From Cereibacter_A sp052244495 (GTDB lineage Bacteria > Pseudomonadota > Alphaproteobacteria > Rhodobacterales > Rhodobacteraceae): a stretch of DNA of 64,000 nt. Where the stretch lies: the NCBI GenBank assembly GCA_052244495.1, contig JBQPXH010000010.1; one strand, written 5' to 3'. Below are positions 1 to 9,054 of the stretch, piece after piece (position 1 is the stretch's first letter; each line of letters opens with the position of its first letter). Both the position numbers and the translations under genes were made by a program. The notes beneath the pieces are model-generated. The model saw only the letters and a list, made by a program, of their open reading frames with translations, was not told the origin of the DNA and searched no databases.

Positions 1-1338
1 CTGTCCTACGTCTTCGTCAGCGCCCCGGAAGCCCCGAAGACCATCCAGATCGCCAACCTGGTCATCAGCCAACGGCGCGGCGCCGGCAAGGCCGAGGATG
101 ACCTCCCCTACATGGGGGCCTGGATTGCAGGACCAAATCGCCGGTATCTCGACAACATGACCGCGTCACGGGCCAGGAGTGGCCCCGCGCGCACGGCGGG
201 GTCCGCCATGATCGAAGCCCGCCTCGAGCGGGACTGTTCAGCGAAAGGAGAGGAGTATCTGAACCGGATCCGGGACGGGGCCCGGTCGATTGCTCCGACC
301 ATCGGGAGAGACAAGGAATTCGAGGCGCTCGATGCGCTGATCGGATCTCTCCTCGGTTCCCGGAAATCGAAGCTCGTCACGCGCGCGGGACGGGCCCGGG
401 CCAGCGGGGCGCCGATCGATGAAGCCTGCCTGGATCGGTTGCTGATCTTGCGCACGGCCTTGCTGGCTCTGCCATCGGAGAAGATCCCTGATCCAAACCA
501 GTCGCTCGCCGCGCGCCAGAACTCCTGCTTCATCGAGGCGTTCTTTTCGAACTACATCGAAGGCACCCGCTTCCTTGTCGATGAGGCACGTGAGATCGTT
601 TTTGATGGCAAGATTCCCCAGTCTCGGCCGAAAGATGGCCATGATGTTCTGGGCACCTATGCAAAGCTGATGGAACCCCCGCGACCACGTCTTTCGGAGA
701 TGACGCCGGAGCAGTTCATTCTCGGTCTGCAGGCCGACCATGCCGACCTGATGCGACAGCGCCCGGAAATCAACCCGGGTCAGTTCAAGGAACGCCAGAA
801 TCTGGCCGGCAACACGGTCTTCGTGTCACCGGAGAAGGTTCGCGGGACTATCCTGTCAGGGTTCGAGCATATCAGGCCGGTGGATGATCCTTTTTCCCGG
901 GCAATGCTTGCCCATTTCCTGATCTCGGACATCCATCCTTTCGTGGACGGCAACGGCCGCATGAGCCGCCTGGTAATGTCACGGGAAATGATTTCGCATG
1001 GGCTCAGCCACATCGTGATTCCGACCGTGTTCCGGCAGGACTATCTGGCGGCTCTGCGCGCATTGACGCGCCAGAACAATCCGGACATCCTGATCCGGTC
1101 GCTTCAGAAATGCCAACAGATTTCGGCGGCCTGCACCTCTGAAGATCTGGGACAAACCCTGGCACGCTGGGCCAGCACGCATGCCTTCCTGGAAGAAGAT
1201 CGGCACGCGAGGCTCACAGCGCCGACGGATGGGGCGGATGTCGAATGGAGGGATGGAGTGCCCGCCCCCAAGAGATATTGGGAACATGTCGATTTCGATC
1301 GAACCGGGCAGGATGGATTTGGGGCACTGGGACGTTAG
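1..1338 (+). CDS. Fic family AMP-transferase, 5' end outside window
   Basis: Fic domain protein, expected to transfer AMP or another nucleotide monophosphate from a nucleotide to a hydroxyl side chain of a target protein. The catalytic motif HPFVDGNGR (nt 934-960) has the essential His and the GNGR anion hole. An SNYIEG stretch (nt 547-564) lies N-terminal to it and matches the [S/T]xxxE[G/N] self-inhibition helix of class II Fic proteins, so no separate antitoxin is needed. The frame is open from base 1. Residues before the ATG at 112 and around 150-240 (the ASRARSG segment) read like the N-terminal part of longer Fic proteins, so the true start probably lies left of the window and 112 is only an internal Met. 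Target unknown. Confidence 0.85.
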   Translation: MSYVFVSAPEAPKTIQIANLVISQRRGAGKAEDDLPYMGAWIAGPNRRYLDNMTASRARSGPARTAGSAMIEARLERDCSAKGEEYLNRIRDGARSIAPTIGRDKEFEALDALIGSLLGSRKSKLVTRAGRARASGAPIDEACLDRLLILRTALLALPSEKIPDPNQSLAARQNSCFIEAFFSNYIEGTRFLVDEAREIVFDGKIPQSRPKDGHDVLGTYAKLMEPPRPRLSEMTPEQFILGLQADHADLMRQRPEINPGQFKERQNLAGNTVFVSPEKVRGTILSGFEHIRPVDDPFSRAMLAHFLISDIHPFVDGNGRMSRLVMSREMISHGLSHIVIPTVFRQDYLAALRALTRQNNPDILIRSLQKCQQISAACTSEDLGQTLARWASTHAFLEEDRHARLTAPTDGADVEWRDGVPAPKRYWEHVDFDRTGQDGFGALGR

Positions 1339-1680
1339 GTCCGTCTTCAGGACATGTTCGGATCCTCGGACGACATCCATGTCGACGAGGCGCGGTCGGA
1401 AGGGGTCGTTCTGCTTGGGCGGACGGGGGCGGTGCTTCATGCGGCGGACCGAAATTGCAGAGTTCTGAGCCGGATCCTGTAAAATCCTGCAGGCCATGAC
1501 CAGCGAAACCACGCATTCTCCTCGCTAAATCAAGCACTTCGTTGTTATTCAGGCTGAACCAGTCAGGCAGAGATAACGCTTCAGCCACGCACGGCTATAT
1601 GTACTCAGAGTCAGGTATCCATCACCAGAATCGGCGCCCTCTCCGGCCTCGGGACGGACCATCACGAACAAGCCTTCCGC
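1339..1680. other. Non-coding gap, nothing recognised
   Basis: About 340 bp between the Fic gene and a convergent hypothetical gene. Short ORFs on both strands overlap one another and resemble no family. No clear terminator hairpin was seen. Confidence 0.4.
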
Positions 1681-2724
1681 TCACCGGCCGCGGGCCACGG
1701 TCCGCGATCCGCCGGGCAGGGGAAGCGAGGGACCCGACAGGAGGCCCTCGGGCAGGATGTCCGCCGTCAGCTTCGGCAGGATGCCGAGGTCCGGCATGGG
1801 ATGGCGCTCGACCCCGGCCAGCGCCCGGATCGTGCGGGAGATCTGGGCGTCGCTGTGGTGCGAGAAATCGAGGAGGCTGCAGAGGGCGTCGCGGACGAGA
1901 CCCTCGGGCAGGCGGTCGTCGAGCAGCCGGCGACGCGCCTCCGCCGCGGCGCGGAAGGCCCCGATCTGCTCCGGAGCCTCGGGGCGGGCCAGCATCCGGT
2001 CGAGGCCGGGTCCGGCCATGGCGGCCAGGACCGAGGCGATGAAGGCGCGGGTTCCCGCGGCGCTCTCGAAGAGGCCCGCCCCCTTCAGCCGGGCGCGGTA
2101 GGCCTGGACGGTCTTGGCGGGGGTCTCGTAGTGGGTGAGGTGGCGCGCCGCTGCGATGCAGGCGTGGACGAGATCGTCCCGTGCCTGGCCACGGGCCGCG
2201 AGCCCGCACCGCTCGAACTGCAGCAGCAGGGCGATGCCGCGCAGGCTGCTCCGTGCGACAGGCCTGGCGTTGGGCGGATTGCTGTGGCTCGAAACCGTCC
2301 CGTCCGGCATCAGGGTCCGGCTCAGGGTGCGGATCCGCGGCAGCTGGCTGATGGCGCCAAGAAGCGCCCCGGAGGGCAGCGACCCGTCCTTCAGGCCCAG
2401 GACGAGGGAGGTCGCCCCCTGCTCGGGTTCCCCGACATGAAGCGCGTTCAGCAGCAGCAGGAGCGCATCCGACAGCCCGTCCCCGAGGGCGGCCGTCCCC
2501 GACAGCAGGGCGCCCGGACATCCACCGGCCTCCGGCGCGTCCCGTCCCGCCGTGGCGCCGGATCCTTCCGGGGCGGAGGGCCGCCCGCCGCCATGGCCCT
2601 TCATCATCAGGAGCCGCCGTTCGGTGGAAGAGGCGCCGGGAAAGGCGTGGCGGATCGACCCGCCCGCCGGGGAGCGGGGCTTCGGCGGCCTGTCGCCCTG
2701 CGTCCCTCTTCCGATCTCTTCCAT
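1681..2724 (-). CDS. Hypothetical protein, 347 aa
   Basis: No family recognised. The reading frame looks like a folded, mostly helical protein: the N-terminal ~60 residues are Pro/Gly-rich and basic, followed by alternating hydrophobic helices, for example LSDALLLLLNAL and SVLAAMAGPGLDRM. No signal peptide or clear membrane segment. The start at 2724 is preceded by a purine-rich stretch (GGAAGAGGACAGG). The frame stays open far upstream only because the neighbouring palindromic repeats also read through. It sits next to the repeat/primase island and could belong to it. A long plus-strand ORF covers the same bases but has the composition of an antisense shadow. Confidence 0.5.
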   Translation of the reverse strand: MEEIGRGTQGDRPPKPRSPAGGSIRHAFPGASSTERRLLMMKGHGGGRPSAPEGSGATAGRDAPEAGGCPGALLSGTAALGDGLSDALLLLLNALHVGEPEQGATSLVLGLKDGSLPSGALLGAISQLPRIRTLSRTLMPDGTVSSHSNPPNARPVARSSLRGIALLLQFERCGLAARGQARDDLVHACIAAARHLTHYETPAKTVQAYRARLKGAGLFESAAGTRAFIASVLAAMAGPGLDRMLARPEAPEQIGAFRAAAEARRRLLDDRLPEGLVRDALCSLLDFSHHSDAQISRTIRALAGVERHPMPDLGILPKLTADILPEGLLSGPSLPLPGGSRTVARGR

Positions 2725-2850
2725 CGCGGCCTGTCCTCTTCCGGGCAGGACCGGACATAGCGGTCAAACCGGCAGGGCGGGATCCCTGCAGAAGGATGGG
2801 CGCTCCTTCTGCCGGAGAGCGGCCGCAGGCCGGGAGGTCCGCCTCCTCCG

Positions 2851-2984
2851 CCCCCTCGGGGCCATGCGCTTTGCCGGTTTGCCGGTTTGTCTTCCCCTGG
2901 TTTCTGTTCTCCTCGAGAATGTCTCGAGAAGAAAAGGAGCGGATTTCAAAGCGGCAAACCGGCAAACCGGCAAACCGGCGAGGG
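2851..2984 (+). repeat. Nested palindromic iteron-like repeat, copy A
   Basis: First of three direct copies. Left arm: GCCGGTTT twice (2873-2888). Centre: a short hairpin, TCGAGA-ATG-TCTCGA (2913-2927). Right arm: AAAGCGGC then AAACCGGC three times (2948-2979). The arms are complementary, so the element can fold as a long hairpin around the inner one. A further unit ('gcagaagg...ggttccgct...ggggccgcaggcc') links copies A and B, giving a ~200-bp period. It lies in non-coding DNA. Confidence 0.8.
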
Positions 2985-3052
2985 GAGGTGCAGAAGGCAG
3001 GCAGGGTTCCGCTGTCGGGAAGGGGCCGCAGGCCCGGAGGTCGGCCCCTCCG

Positions 3053-3180
3053 CCCCCCTCGGGCCATGCGCTTTGCCGGTTTGCCGGTTTGTCTTCCCCT
3101 GGTTTCTGTTATCTTCGACAACGTCTCGGGAAGAAAAGGAGCGGATTTCAAACCGACAAACCGGCAAACCGGCGAGGGGG
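3053..3180 (+). repeat. Nested palindromic iteron-like repeat, copy B
   Basis: Second direct copy, with the same order of parts as copy A. Left units GCCGGTTT at 3075-3090. Right units AAACCGAC, AAACCGGC, AAACCGGC at 3150-3173. The inner hairpin has diverged (CTTCGACAACGTCTCGGGAA). The flanking GCAGAAGG/GGGGCCGCAGGCC linker is repeated again at 3184-3228. Confidence 0.8.
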
Positions 3181-3303
3181 AGATGCAGAAGGCGGGGTTC
3201 CGCTGCCGGGAAGGGGCCGCAGGCCCGGGGACCAGTTCCTCACGGTAAACGTCGAAGCTCGCGATTACTTCTCACGAGCTTTTCGCGCAGGAGGCCGAAG
3301 TAG

Positions 3304-4086
3304 CTATGCCGGGGGGCGTCCGTCCGTCTGCTTTGCAGACGGACGGTAAAAGAGTCCGTTCAGGAACCACAGGCCGAAGAAGCCGAGCAGAAAGATAAAG
3401 AACGCCCCTACGGCGATGCCGGCAATGCTGTCGCCGAGCCGGAACGGGGCGGTCGAGGTGATGGCCTGATAGATCGCGAAGGCGATGGGCACGCCGAGGG
3501 CGACGACTGTCAGTCCCTTGATCTGCCGGCCGGAGACCGAGGTCACCCTGCGCCGCACCTCGTTCTCCGCATCGCGGACCTCCTGTGCGGCGATTTCAGC
3601 CGGGGTCGGGGCGACGAAGGCGCGCTCGACCTCGGGCGGAACGACATGGAACGGCCGTCGCATTTCGCCTTCGAAAAGCTGCCTGAAGGCCTCGCAAAGA
3701 GAGGCGTGGCGACTGTTGTCGGGCTCGTGGATGAAAAAGACCGGAGTGTCGACGGAGCGAAGGTGAAGCACGAGGCCAGCCTCTCGGCGCGCCTTCGCCT
3801 TGGCGATCGAGTCCTTGATCGCAACGCCAATGCTGGCGCCCACACGGTGAAGCCCATCGCCCACGGCAAAGTATCCTTCCGAGCCGGGCGTCGTGGAGAT
3901 GGTCTCGACGCGCCGCAGATCGGCGAGAGCGATCTTTTCCGAGACCCAGCCGAAGGCGCGCTTGTCGAAGAGGATCACCCGTCCGAGATCGAGGTTTGCC
4001 GCGATGCCCTGGTGGGTCGTGAAGTAGACGAGGTCATCTTCCTCGAAATCCTGAAGATAGACCTCATCCCGATCGTCGACACCCAT
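3304..4086 (-). CDS. Membrane protein with cytoplasmic N-domain, paralogue of the gene at 7845-8612
   Basis: 260 aa. No named family recognised. A soluble N-terminal region of about 190 residues begins with DDLVYFTTHQGIAANLDL and contains LRSVDTPVFFIHEP. Two hydrophobic segments follow near the C-terminus (roughly residues 195-215 and 225-250, the latter FFIFLLGFFGLWFLNGLF). The start at 4086 is preceded by GGGGAGTGTGGGGA; upstream Met codons have no such site. It aligns along most of its length with the product of 7845-8612 (DLVYF, GIA, W-x-(H/S)-E, LRSV/FRSV, AFRQLFEGEM/ALRQVLEDGEM). The two paralogues bracket the primase-ATPase gene, and this one lies between repeat copies B and C. Function unknown; a membrane-anchored partner of the replication module is only a guess. 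Confidence 0.75.
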   Translation of the reverse strand: MGVDDRDEVYLQDFEEDDLVYFTTHQGIAANLDLGRVILFDKRAFGWVSEKIALADLRRVETISTTPGSEGYFAVGDGLHRVGASIGVAIKDSIAKAKARREAGLVLHLRSVDTPVFFIHEPDNSRHASLCEAFRQLFEGEMRRPFHVVPPEVERAFVAPTPAEIAAQEVRDAENEVRRRVTSVSGRQIKGLTVVALGVPIAFAIYQAITSTAPFRLGDSIAGIAVGAFFIFLLGFFGLWFLNGLFYRPSAKQTDGRPPA

Positions 4087-4319
4087 TCCCCACACTCCCC
4101 GAAGCCCTCGTTCTCTCGATGCTACAAGCACATCGGAGGCTCTCCAACTGTCGAACCGCCCTCCCTGACGGGAACCGGTGGGTCCAACGCCGTTCCCGAA
4201 GACATTTTTCCCGAGGTTCGGAACCTGGCTTCTTCACTCGCACAACGGCCAGATATTCGGCCGACCCGTTCCCCGACAGCATTTACCGTCAGGGGCTGGT
4301 GCCCAGGGGCAGTCCCTTC

Positions 4320-4433
4320 GCCCCCTCGGGACCATGCGCTTTGCCGCTTTGCCGGTTTGTCTTCCCCTGGTTTCTGTTCTCTTCGAGAACGTCTCGGGAA
4401 GAAAAGGAGCGGATTTCAAAGCGGCAAACCGGC
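4320..4433 (+). repeat. Nested palindromic iteron-like repeat, copy C
   Basis: Third direct copy, about 1.2 kb from copy B on the other side of the membrane-protein gene and about 140 bp before the primase-ATPase gene. Left units GCCGCTTT, GCCGGTTT (4343-4358). Right units AAAGCGGC, AAACCGGC (4418-4433). The unit count falls from copy A to copy C, as in expanding or contracting iteron arrays. Confidence 0.8.
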
Positions 4434-4569
4434 TTTCAGCCCCGCGTGGCGCGCGCCCCAGCACATCTGCTCTCGCAAATCAAGCCTCTCTGTCCCGTCA
4501 CTGACGGGGGCGAAGCGTTTCCGGATCCCGGCGAGCGTCCGGCGACCAATCGCAGAGATCGAGGACGGG

Positions 4570-7473
4570 ATGTTCCAAGTAACGACACTGACGGCGACCC
4601 AGCCGACCGAACAGGCAAAACGGTTCGAGCGCGAGGAGAACAAGCTCAGGAAGACCACCTGCGCCGCCCTGGTCCGGGGCCGCATCGAGACGATCACGCT
4701 CAAGCGTCCCGAAGATCTGATCCCGATCCTCTCGGGGCTGACGACGGCGCAGTCCCTCGTCCTCGGTGTGCCCTGCGACGAGAGCGCCACCCGGATCGTC
4801 ACCCGCAAGATGATGCTGACCCAGGGCCGCCCGGGCTCCATCGCCCGCACCACCGAGGCCTTCCACTACGCGGCTGCCGGGGGCTTCCTGCTGATCGACC
4901 ACGACGGGCTGCCCGATGGGCGCTGCCTCACGCGCGAGGAGCTGCTCGAGCTGCTCTACGAGGCGGTGCCCGAACTCCGGCGCGTGAAGATCATCGTGCT
5001 CCCCTCCTCCTCCTCGCACATCTGCCGCACCGACACGGGGGAAGACCTGACCGGATCCCGCGGCCTCCATCTCTACATCCCGCTGCTCGATGCCCGCGAC
5101 ATCCCGCGGGTGGGGATGATCCTCACCCTCCGGCTCTGGCTCGCGCGCCATGGTCATGTCCGTGTGGCGCGCAACGGCAACCGGCTCCTGCGCTGCCCCG
5201 TCGACACCTCGGTCTGGCAGCCGAACCGGATCGTCTTCGCGGCAGGGGCGATCTGCGGGCCAGGGCTCGAGCAGCGCCGCGGCGATCCGGTGCTGGTCAA
5301 TCCGGAAGGTGCGGACGCCTGGGACAGCCGGGCGACGCTGCCCGACCCCGATGCGGCCACGGAGGAACTGGTCAAGGCGGCGCAGGAGCATGCCCGCGCC
5401 GGGGCCCGGCAGGCCGCGGAGGAGGCGCGCGAGACCTGGCTTGCAACGGAACGCCCGGCCCTGCTGCGCGAGCTCGGGGCGGATCCCGCCGCCCGCGAGG
5501 AGGAGGAGGCGCTGATCCGGGCGGTCGAGAAGCACATCCTCGGTCCCGAGCTCGTCCTCTTCGTGAAGCGCTCCGGCGAACCGAAGTTCTCGCCGGTCCC
5601 GGTCGCGGCGGTCCTTGCCGATCGCATCGGCTATCACCGCGCGATCACCCTCGATCCGGTCGAGCCCGACTACAATGGCCAGGCCGCCGTGGGATGCCTG
5701 TTTCTCGATGGCCGGACGCCGGTCCTGCATTCGATGGCGCATGGCGGGGCGACCTACCGGCTCGAGGCCGCCCTCCAGATCATCGAGGTCCATGCCGGCC
5801 AGATGCGGAAGGCCACCGAGGCCGTCCTCGCCTGCATGCGGGCCGACGGCCGCTTCTTCGATTATGGCAGCGCCCTCGTCACCGTCCATGCCGGCCGGCT
5901 GCAGGTCATCGACGAACACATGCTCGAGCTCATGCTCGGCGACCTGCGCTTCCTGAAGCCGGACCCCCGGGGCCAGCTGAAGCCGATCGATCCGCCCGTG
6001 CGCCTGCTGCGGCAGATCCTGAGCCTCGGCACGCAGCGCAGGCTCAATCCGCTCGTCGCCGTCCTCGACCGCCCGATCCTGAACGCCGGGGGCAAGCTCC
6101 TCGACCGGCCGGGCTATCACGCCGCGGAAGGGCTCTATCTCGATTTCGCGGCCGAGGACTGGCCGGCGATCCCCGAGACCCTCTCCGAGGAGGAGGCCCG
6201 GGCGGCGCTCGACGTCGTCTGGACCCCGTTCCGGCAGTATCCCCTCGTCGATGCCGCCTCGCGCGGCGCCCTTCTCGCAGGGATCCTGACGGCCATCCTG
6301 CGGCCGGTCCTGTGGACCGCGCCGATGTTCGTGAGCGACGCCCCGGTCATGGGAACCGGCAAGACCTCCGCGATGGAGACGGTGGCCAGCATCGGGGCCG
6401 GGCGGGCGGTCAGTGTCAGTGCGCCGATGCCGGAGAGCGATCCCGCCGAGATGCGCAAGCTCCTGACCAGCGCCGCGCTCGGATCCGAGGGAAGCCTCAT
6501 CTTCGACAACTGCACCGGCGCCCTGTCCTCGGCGCCGCTGAGCGCCTTCCTGACCTCCGAGGCCTGGTCGGACCGGCTGCTCGGCGCCAACATCCTGCGC
6601 GACGGACTCCCCACCCGGATCCTCGTCGGCGCCACCGGCACCAACATCGCGCTCGACGGCGAGCTGCAGCGCCGGGCGCTGTGCTGGCGCCTCGACGCCC
6701 GGGCCGAGCAGCCCGGCGAGAGGCGCTTCGAGTTCTGCCCGAAGGAGCTCGCGCTCCGGATGCACAAGGACATCGTCTGCGCGGCCCTCGCCCTCCTGCG
6801 GGCAGCCCTGGCGGCGGACCTCCCGGCGCCGCCCTTCCGCTTCGCCTCCTTCACCGCCTGGGACCGGCTCGTGCGCACCGCCGTGCGTCATGCCGAGGCG
6901 CTCTCGGGCGGGCACTTCGCCGACCCGGTGCCCGGAACGGTGCGTGCGCTGCGCGAGACCGACGACGCGATCCACCTTCACGACCTCCTCTGCGCCCTCC
7001 GGGAGTCCTTCGAGGCGCTCCCCTTCTCGGCACGGGATCTCCACGAAAGGGTGGAGACCAGCCCTGCCGGTCCTCTCGCCGACCTGATCGCCGGCCTCAC
7101 CCAGCGCTCCGAACGGCTCTCCTCGAAGAGCATCGGCCGCTACCTGAGCCAGTACTGCGACCGGCCCTGCGGCGACCTCGTGCTCCGCGCCCGCCGCGGC
7201 GGCAAGGCACTGACCTTCGTCGTGGCGGAGTGGGTCCCGCCGGCGGCGCCTCCGGAGCCGGCCCCGCCCGCAGCCTCGGCCGAGCCCCCCCTGCCCCAGG
7301 ACATCCTCGGGCTCGAGTTCACCTCGGAGGGCGAGCGCTTCCGGGCCATCGCCCTCGATCGCGGCCAGCCCCTCCCGGTCCTCGCCTGCTCCATCGCCCG
7401 GGGCACGAGCCGGCGCTTCCCCGAAACGGCGCTCCGCGAGGCTCTCGCGGAGACCCGCGACCAGGCGGCGTGA
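4570..7473 (+). CDS. AEP-type primase fused to P-loop ATPase/helicase
   Basis: 967 aa, probably a plasmid, phage-satellite or integrative-element replication protein that primes DNA synthesis and unwinds or loads. The N-terminal part carries archaeo-eukaryotic primase signatures: LLIDHD with acidic residues D110 and D112 (motif I, hhhDhD), SSSH ending at H150 (motif II, sxH), then GLHLYIPL as a candidate third strand. The middle (~250-570) is unassigned. A C-terminal ATPase has Walker A APVMGTGKT (591-599, Lys598), Walker B SLIFDN (Asp646) and a GATGTN sensor-like segment. The start at 4570 follows GAGGACGGG; the frame is open further upstream through repeat copy C, but that stretch reads as repeat. 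The arrangement resembles primase-helicase proteins of mobile elements rather than chromosomal DnaG/DnaB. The primase assignment rests on motifs only. Confidence 0.7.
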   Translation: MFQVTTLTATQPTEQAKRFEREENKLRKTTCAALVRGRIETITLKRPEDLIPILSGLTTAQSLVLGVPCDESATRIVTRKMMLTQGRPGSIARTTEAFHYAAAGGFLLIDHDGLPDGRCLTREELLELLYEAVPELRRVKIIVLPSSSSHICRTDTGEDLTGSRGLHLYIPLLDARDIPRVGMILTLRLWLARHGHVRVARNGNRLLRCPVDTSVWQPNRIVFAAGAICGPGLEQRRGDPVLVNPEGADAWDSRATLPDPDAATEELVKAAQEHARAGARQAAEEARETWLATERPALLRELGADPAAREEEEALIRAVEKHILGPELVLFVKRSGEPKFSPVPVAAVLADRIGYHRAITLDPVEPDYNGQAAVGCLFLDGRTPVLHSMAHGGATYRLEAALQIIEVHAGQMRKATEAVLACMRADGRFFDYGSALVTVHAGRLQVIDEHMLELMLGDLRFLKPDPRGQLKPIDPPVRLLRQILSLGTQRRLNPLVAVLDRPILNAGGKLLDRPGYHAAEGLYLDFAAEDWPAIPETLSEEEARAALDVVWTPFRQYPLVDAASRGALLAGILTAILRPVLWTAPMFVSDAPVMGTGKTSAMETVASIGAGRAVSVSAPMPESDPAEMRKLLTSAALGSEGSLIFDNCTGALSSAPLSAFLTSEAWSDRLLGANILRDGLPTRILVGATGTNIALDGELQRRALCWRLDARAEQPGERRFEFCPKELALRMHKDIVCAALALLRAALAADLPAPPFRFASFTAWDRLVRTAVRHAEALSGGHFADPVPGTVRALRETDDAIHLHDLLCALRESFEALPFSARDLHERVETSPAGPLADLIAGLTQRSERLSSKSIGRYLSQYCDRPCGDLVLRARRGGKALTFVVAEWVPPAAPPEPAPPAASAEPPLPQDILGLEFTSEGERFRAIALDRGQPLPVLACSIARGTSRRFPETALREALAETRDQAA

Positions 7474-7844
7474 TCGCCCCCGGCCGACCCGGTGCGATCC
7501 TGCGCCCGCCCTGGCGGGATCGGGACAGGCGGCTCGGGGAGGAGGATCCGTGCCGGCGACCGGATCCTCCGGTAGATGCCCGGACGAGCCGAAGCCGCCC
7601 CGATGGCAGGCAGCTGACCGGCTTGTCCGCCGTGGGCCGGCCGCGCAAGCCAGGGCCGCGCGCGCCTTGAGGGCGCACCCTCCTGTCAGCTGCGGTCGGG
7701 CCTGCGATGCGGGGTGCCGGAAAGGCGGAAACGAAGCGCCATCAGGCGTAAAGGGCAGTGACCATCCGGCGAATGAGCCCGCCCTTGATCGGAAAAGGCT
7801 GTCGGGCAATCCTGATGTCGCGACCGATTTGCAAGGAATTCCTC
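7474..7844. other. Non-coding gap, nothing recognised
   Basis: About 370 bp after the primase gene. GC-rich, with only short overlapping ORFs. None of the AAACCGGC-type repeat units found upstream are visible here. Confidence 0.4.
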
Positions 7845-8612
7845 ATGTTCATCGACGATTTCAGGACGAATGACCTGGTCTATTTCAACGACGACTTCGG
7901 CATTGCCATCGACATCGACCGCAGGCGGCTGCTGATCTTCGAGAAGAACGTCCTTCAGAGGGAAAGGTCAGGCTGGGCGCATGAGGACATGCCGCTGTCG
8001 GACTTCCTGGGAGCAAGGGAACAGGTGATGGAAGCCGGGCGCTTCCTGTCCGGCGGAACCCGTCATGTCGGCCTGACCGGCGCCGCGGAAGCCATCGGCG
8101 GCGGCCTTGCGGCCTCCGTGGAGAATGCGCGCGCCAGGGCCAGGGCCCGGGAGGAAACCGGCATCGAGTTGCAGTTCCGCTCGGTGTCCCGACCCATCCT
8201 GTTTCTCAAGGTGGAGTTTGCCGACGTCAGGGCCAGGTTGTTCGAAGCGCTGCGCCAGGTTCTGGAAGACGGCGAGATGAAGGAGGCCTACCGCGTGATC
8301 CCGAAAGCCGTGGACAGGGCCTACCACAGGCCCACCCAGACGGAGATGGCCGAAGGAGAGGCCGCAAACCTGCGGTGGATCGACCTCCCCGCCGCCGCAT
8401 TCCTGGCCCTGCTCTTCGTGGCCGTGCTCTACACCTTCGCGGAAGCGGCATTGCCACCCTGGCTGCACACCGACACGAGCCTGGTTCTCTTCCACGTCCC
8501 GCTCGGACTTCTTCTCTCTTACCTCGCCCTCCGGAGGATCAAGCGAAGCCTCCATCGCTGGCGGCATCGCAGATCCGCCGCGCCGGAGCGAGACCTGCCC
8601 CGGCGGCGGTGA
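7845..8612 (+). CDS. Membrane protein, paralogue of the gene at 3304-4086
   Basis: 255 aa. The N-terminal domain begins with NDLVYFNDDFGIAIDIDRR and shares spaced motifs with the 3304-4086 product. Two hydrophobic stretches follow in the C-terminal third (AAAFLALLFVAVLYTFAEA and LVLFHVPLGLLLSYLAL), then a very basic tail. The start at 7845 has AAGGA eight bases upstream; earlier Met codons in the frame do not. Orientation is the same as the primase gene and opposite to its paralogue. Role unknown; with its twin it frames the primase gene and may form a membrane complex with it (inference). Confidence 0.75.
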   Translation: MFIDDFRTNDLVYFNDDFGIAIDIDRRRLLIFEKNVLQRERSGWAHEDMPLSDFLGAREQVMEAGRFLSGGTRHVGLTGAAEAIGGGLAASVENARARARAREETGIELQFRSVSRPILFLKVEFADVRARLFEALRQVLEDGEMKEAYRVIPKAVDRAYHRPTQTEMAEGEAANLRWIDLPAAAFLALLFVAVLYTFAEAALPPWLHTDTSLVLFHVPLGLLLSYLALRRIKRSLHRWRHRRSAAPERDLPRRR

Positions 8613-9054
8613 TTGCCGTCACCGGGACGGTCTTCCCGTTTCCCTCCGGGTCCGACCGCGTGGGGGAGACGCGGGCATGGGGATATAGCCTTCGAATTCT
8701 GCCGCTGGGGTGGACAGTCCGAACCTCGCCGCCGCGCAGGGTGTGGCGGTGTGGCCTGTGGAAGAGGGAGATGTCATTCCGGGATCAGGATCCGCGAGCG
8801 TCACAAGCGCGGTCCTGCCTGTCCGGGAAACCGTGCGCGCTGGCCGGCACGACCCTATCCAGGCCAGTCCGACGACCAGGCAGCCCCCAAGGCTCTTACT
8901 CCCCTTCGAGTCGGGGGCTGCCGCTCGCCATCGGGCCAATCCGGAAGCGGAAAGGCCGGCGATCCCGAAACCGCAGACAGGTACCTGTCCTGCGGTCGCG
9001 CGCAGGGCAGGCCTGCCCTCATGAGGCCGGATGACCTGCCGGCACGCCCGGCCC
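8613..9054. other. Non-coding gap, nothing recognised
   Basis: About 440 bp between convergent genes. Overlapping short ORFs of arginine/proline-rich composition only. No repeat, IS end or clear terminator seen. Confidence 0.4.

Noticed and set aside
1622..3151. 509-codon minus-strand frame running through the palindromic repeats
   Set aside because: It is in a different frame from the better-composed 347-aa ORF, and half of it is translated repeat.
2851..4433. CRISPR array
   Set aside because: The repeats are long, nested palindromes in only three copies at irregular spacing, with no spacers and no cas genes.
4498..7809. 1103-codon open frame opposite the primase-ATPase gene
   Set aside because: Antisense shadow of a GC-rich gene: composition rich in Arg/Gly/Glu without motifs, while the plus strand shows ordered primase and ATPase motifs.
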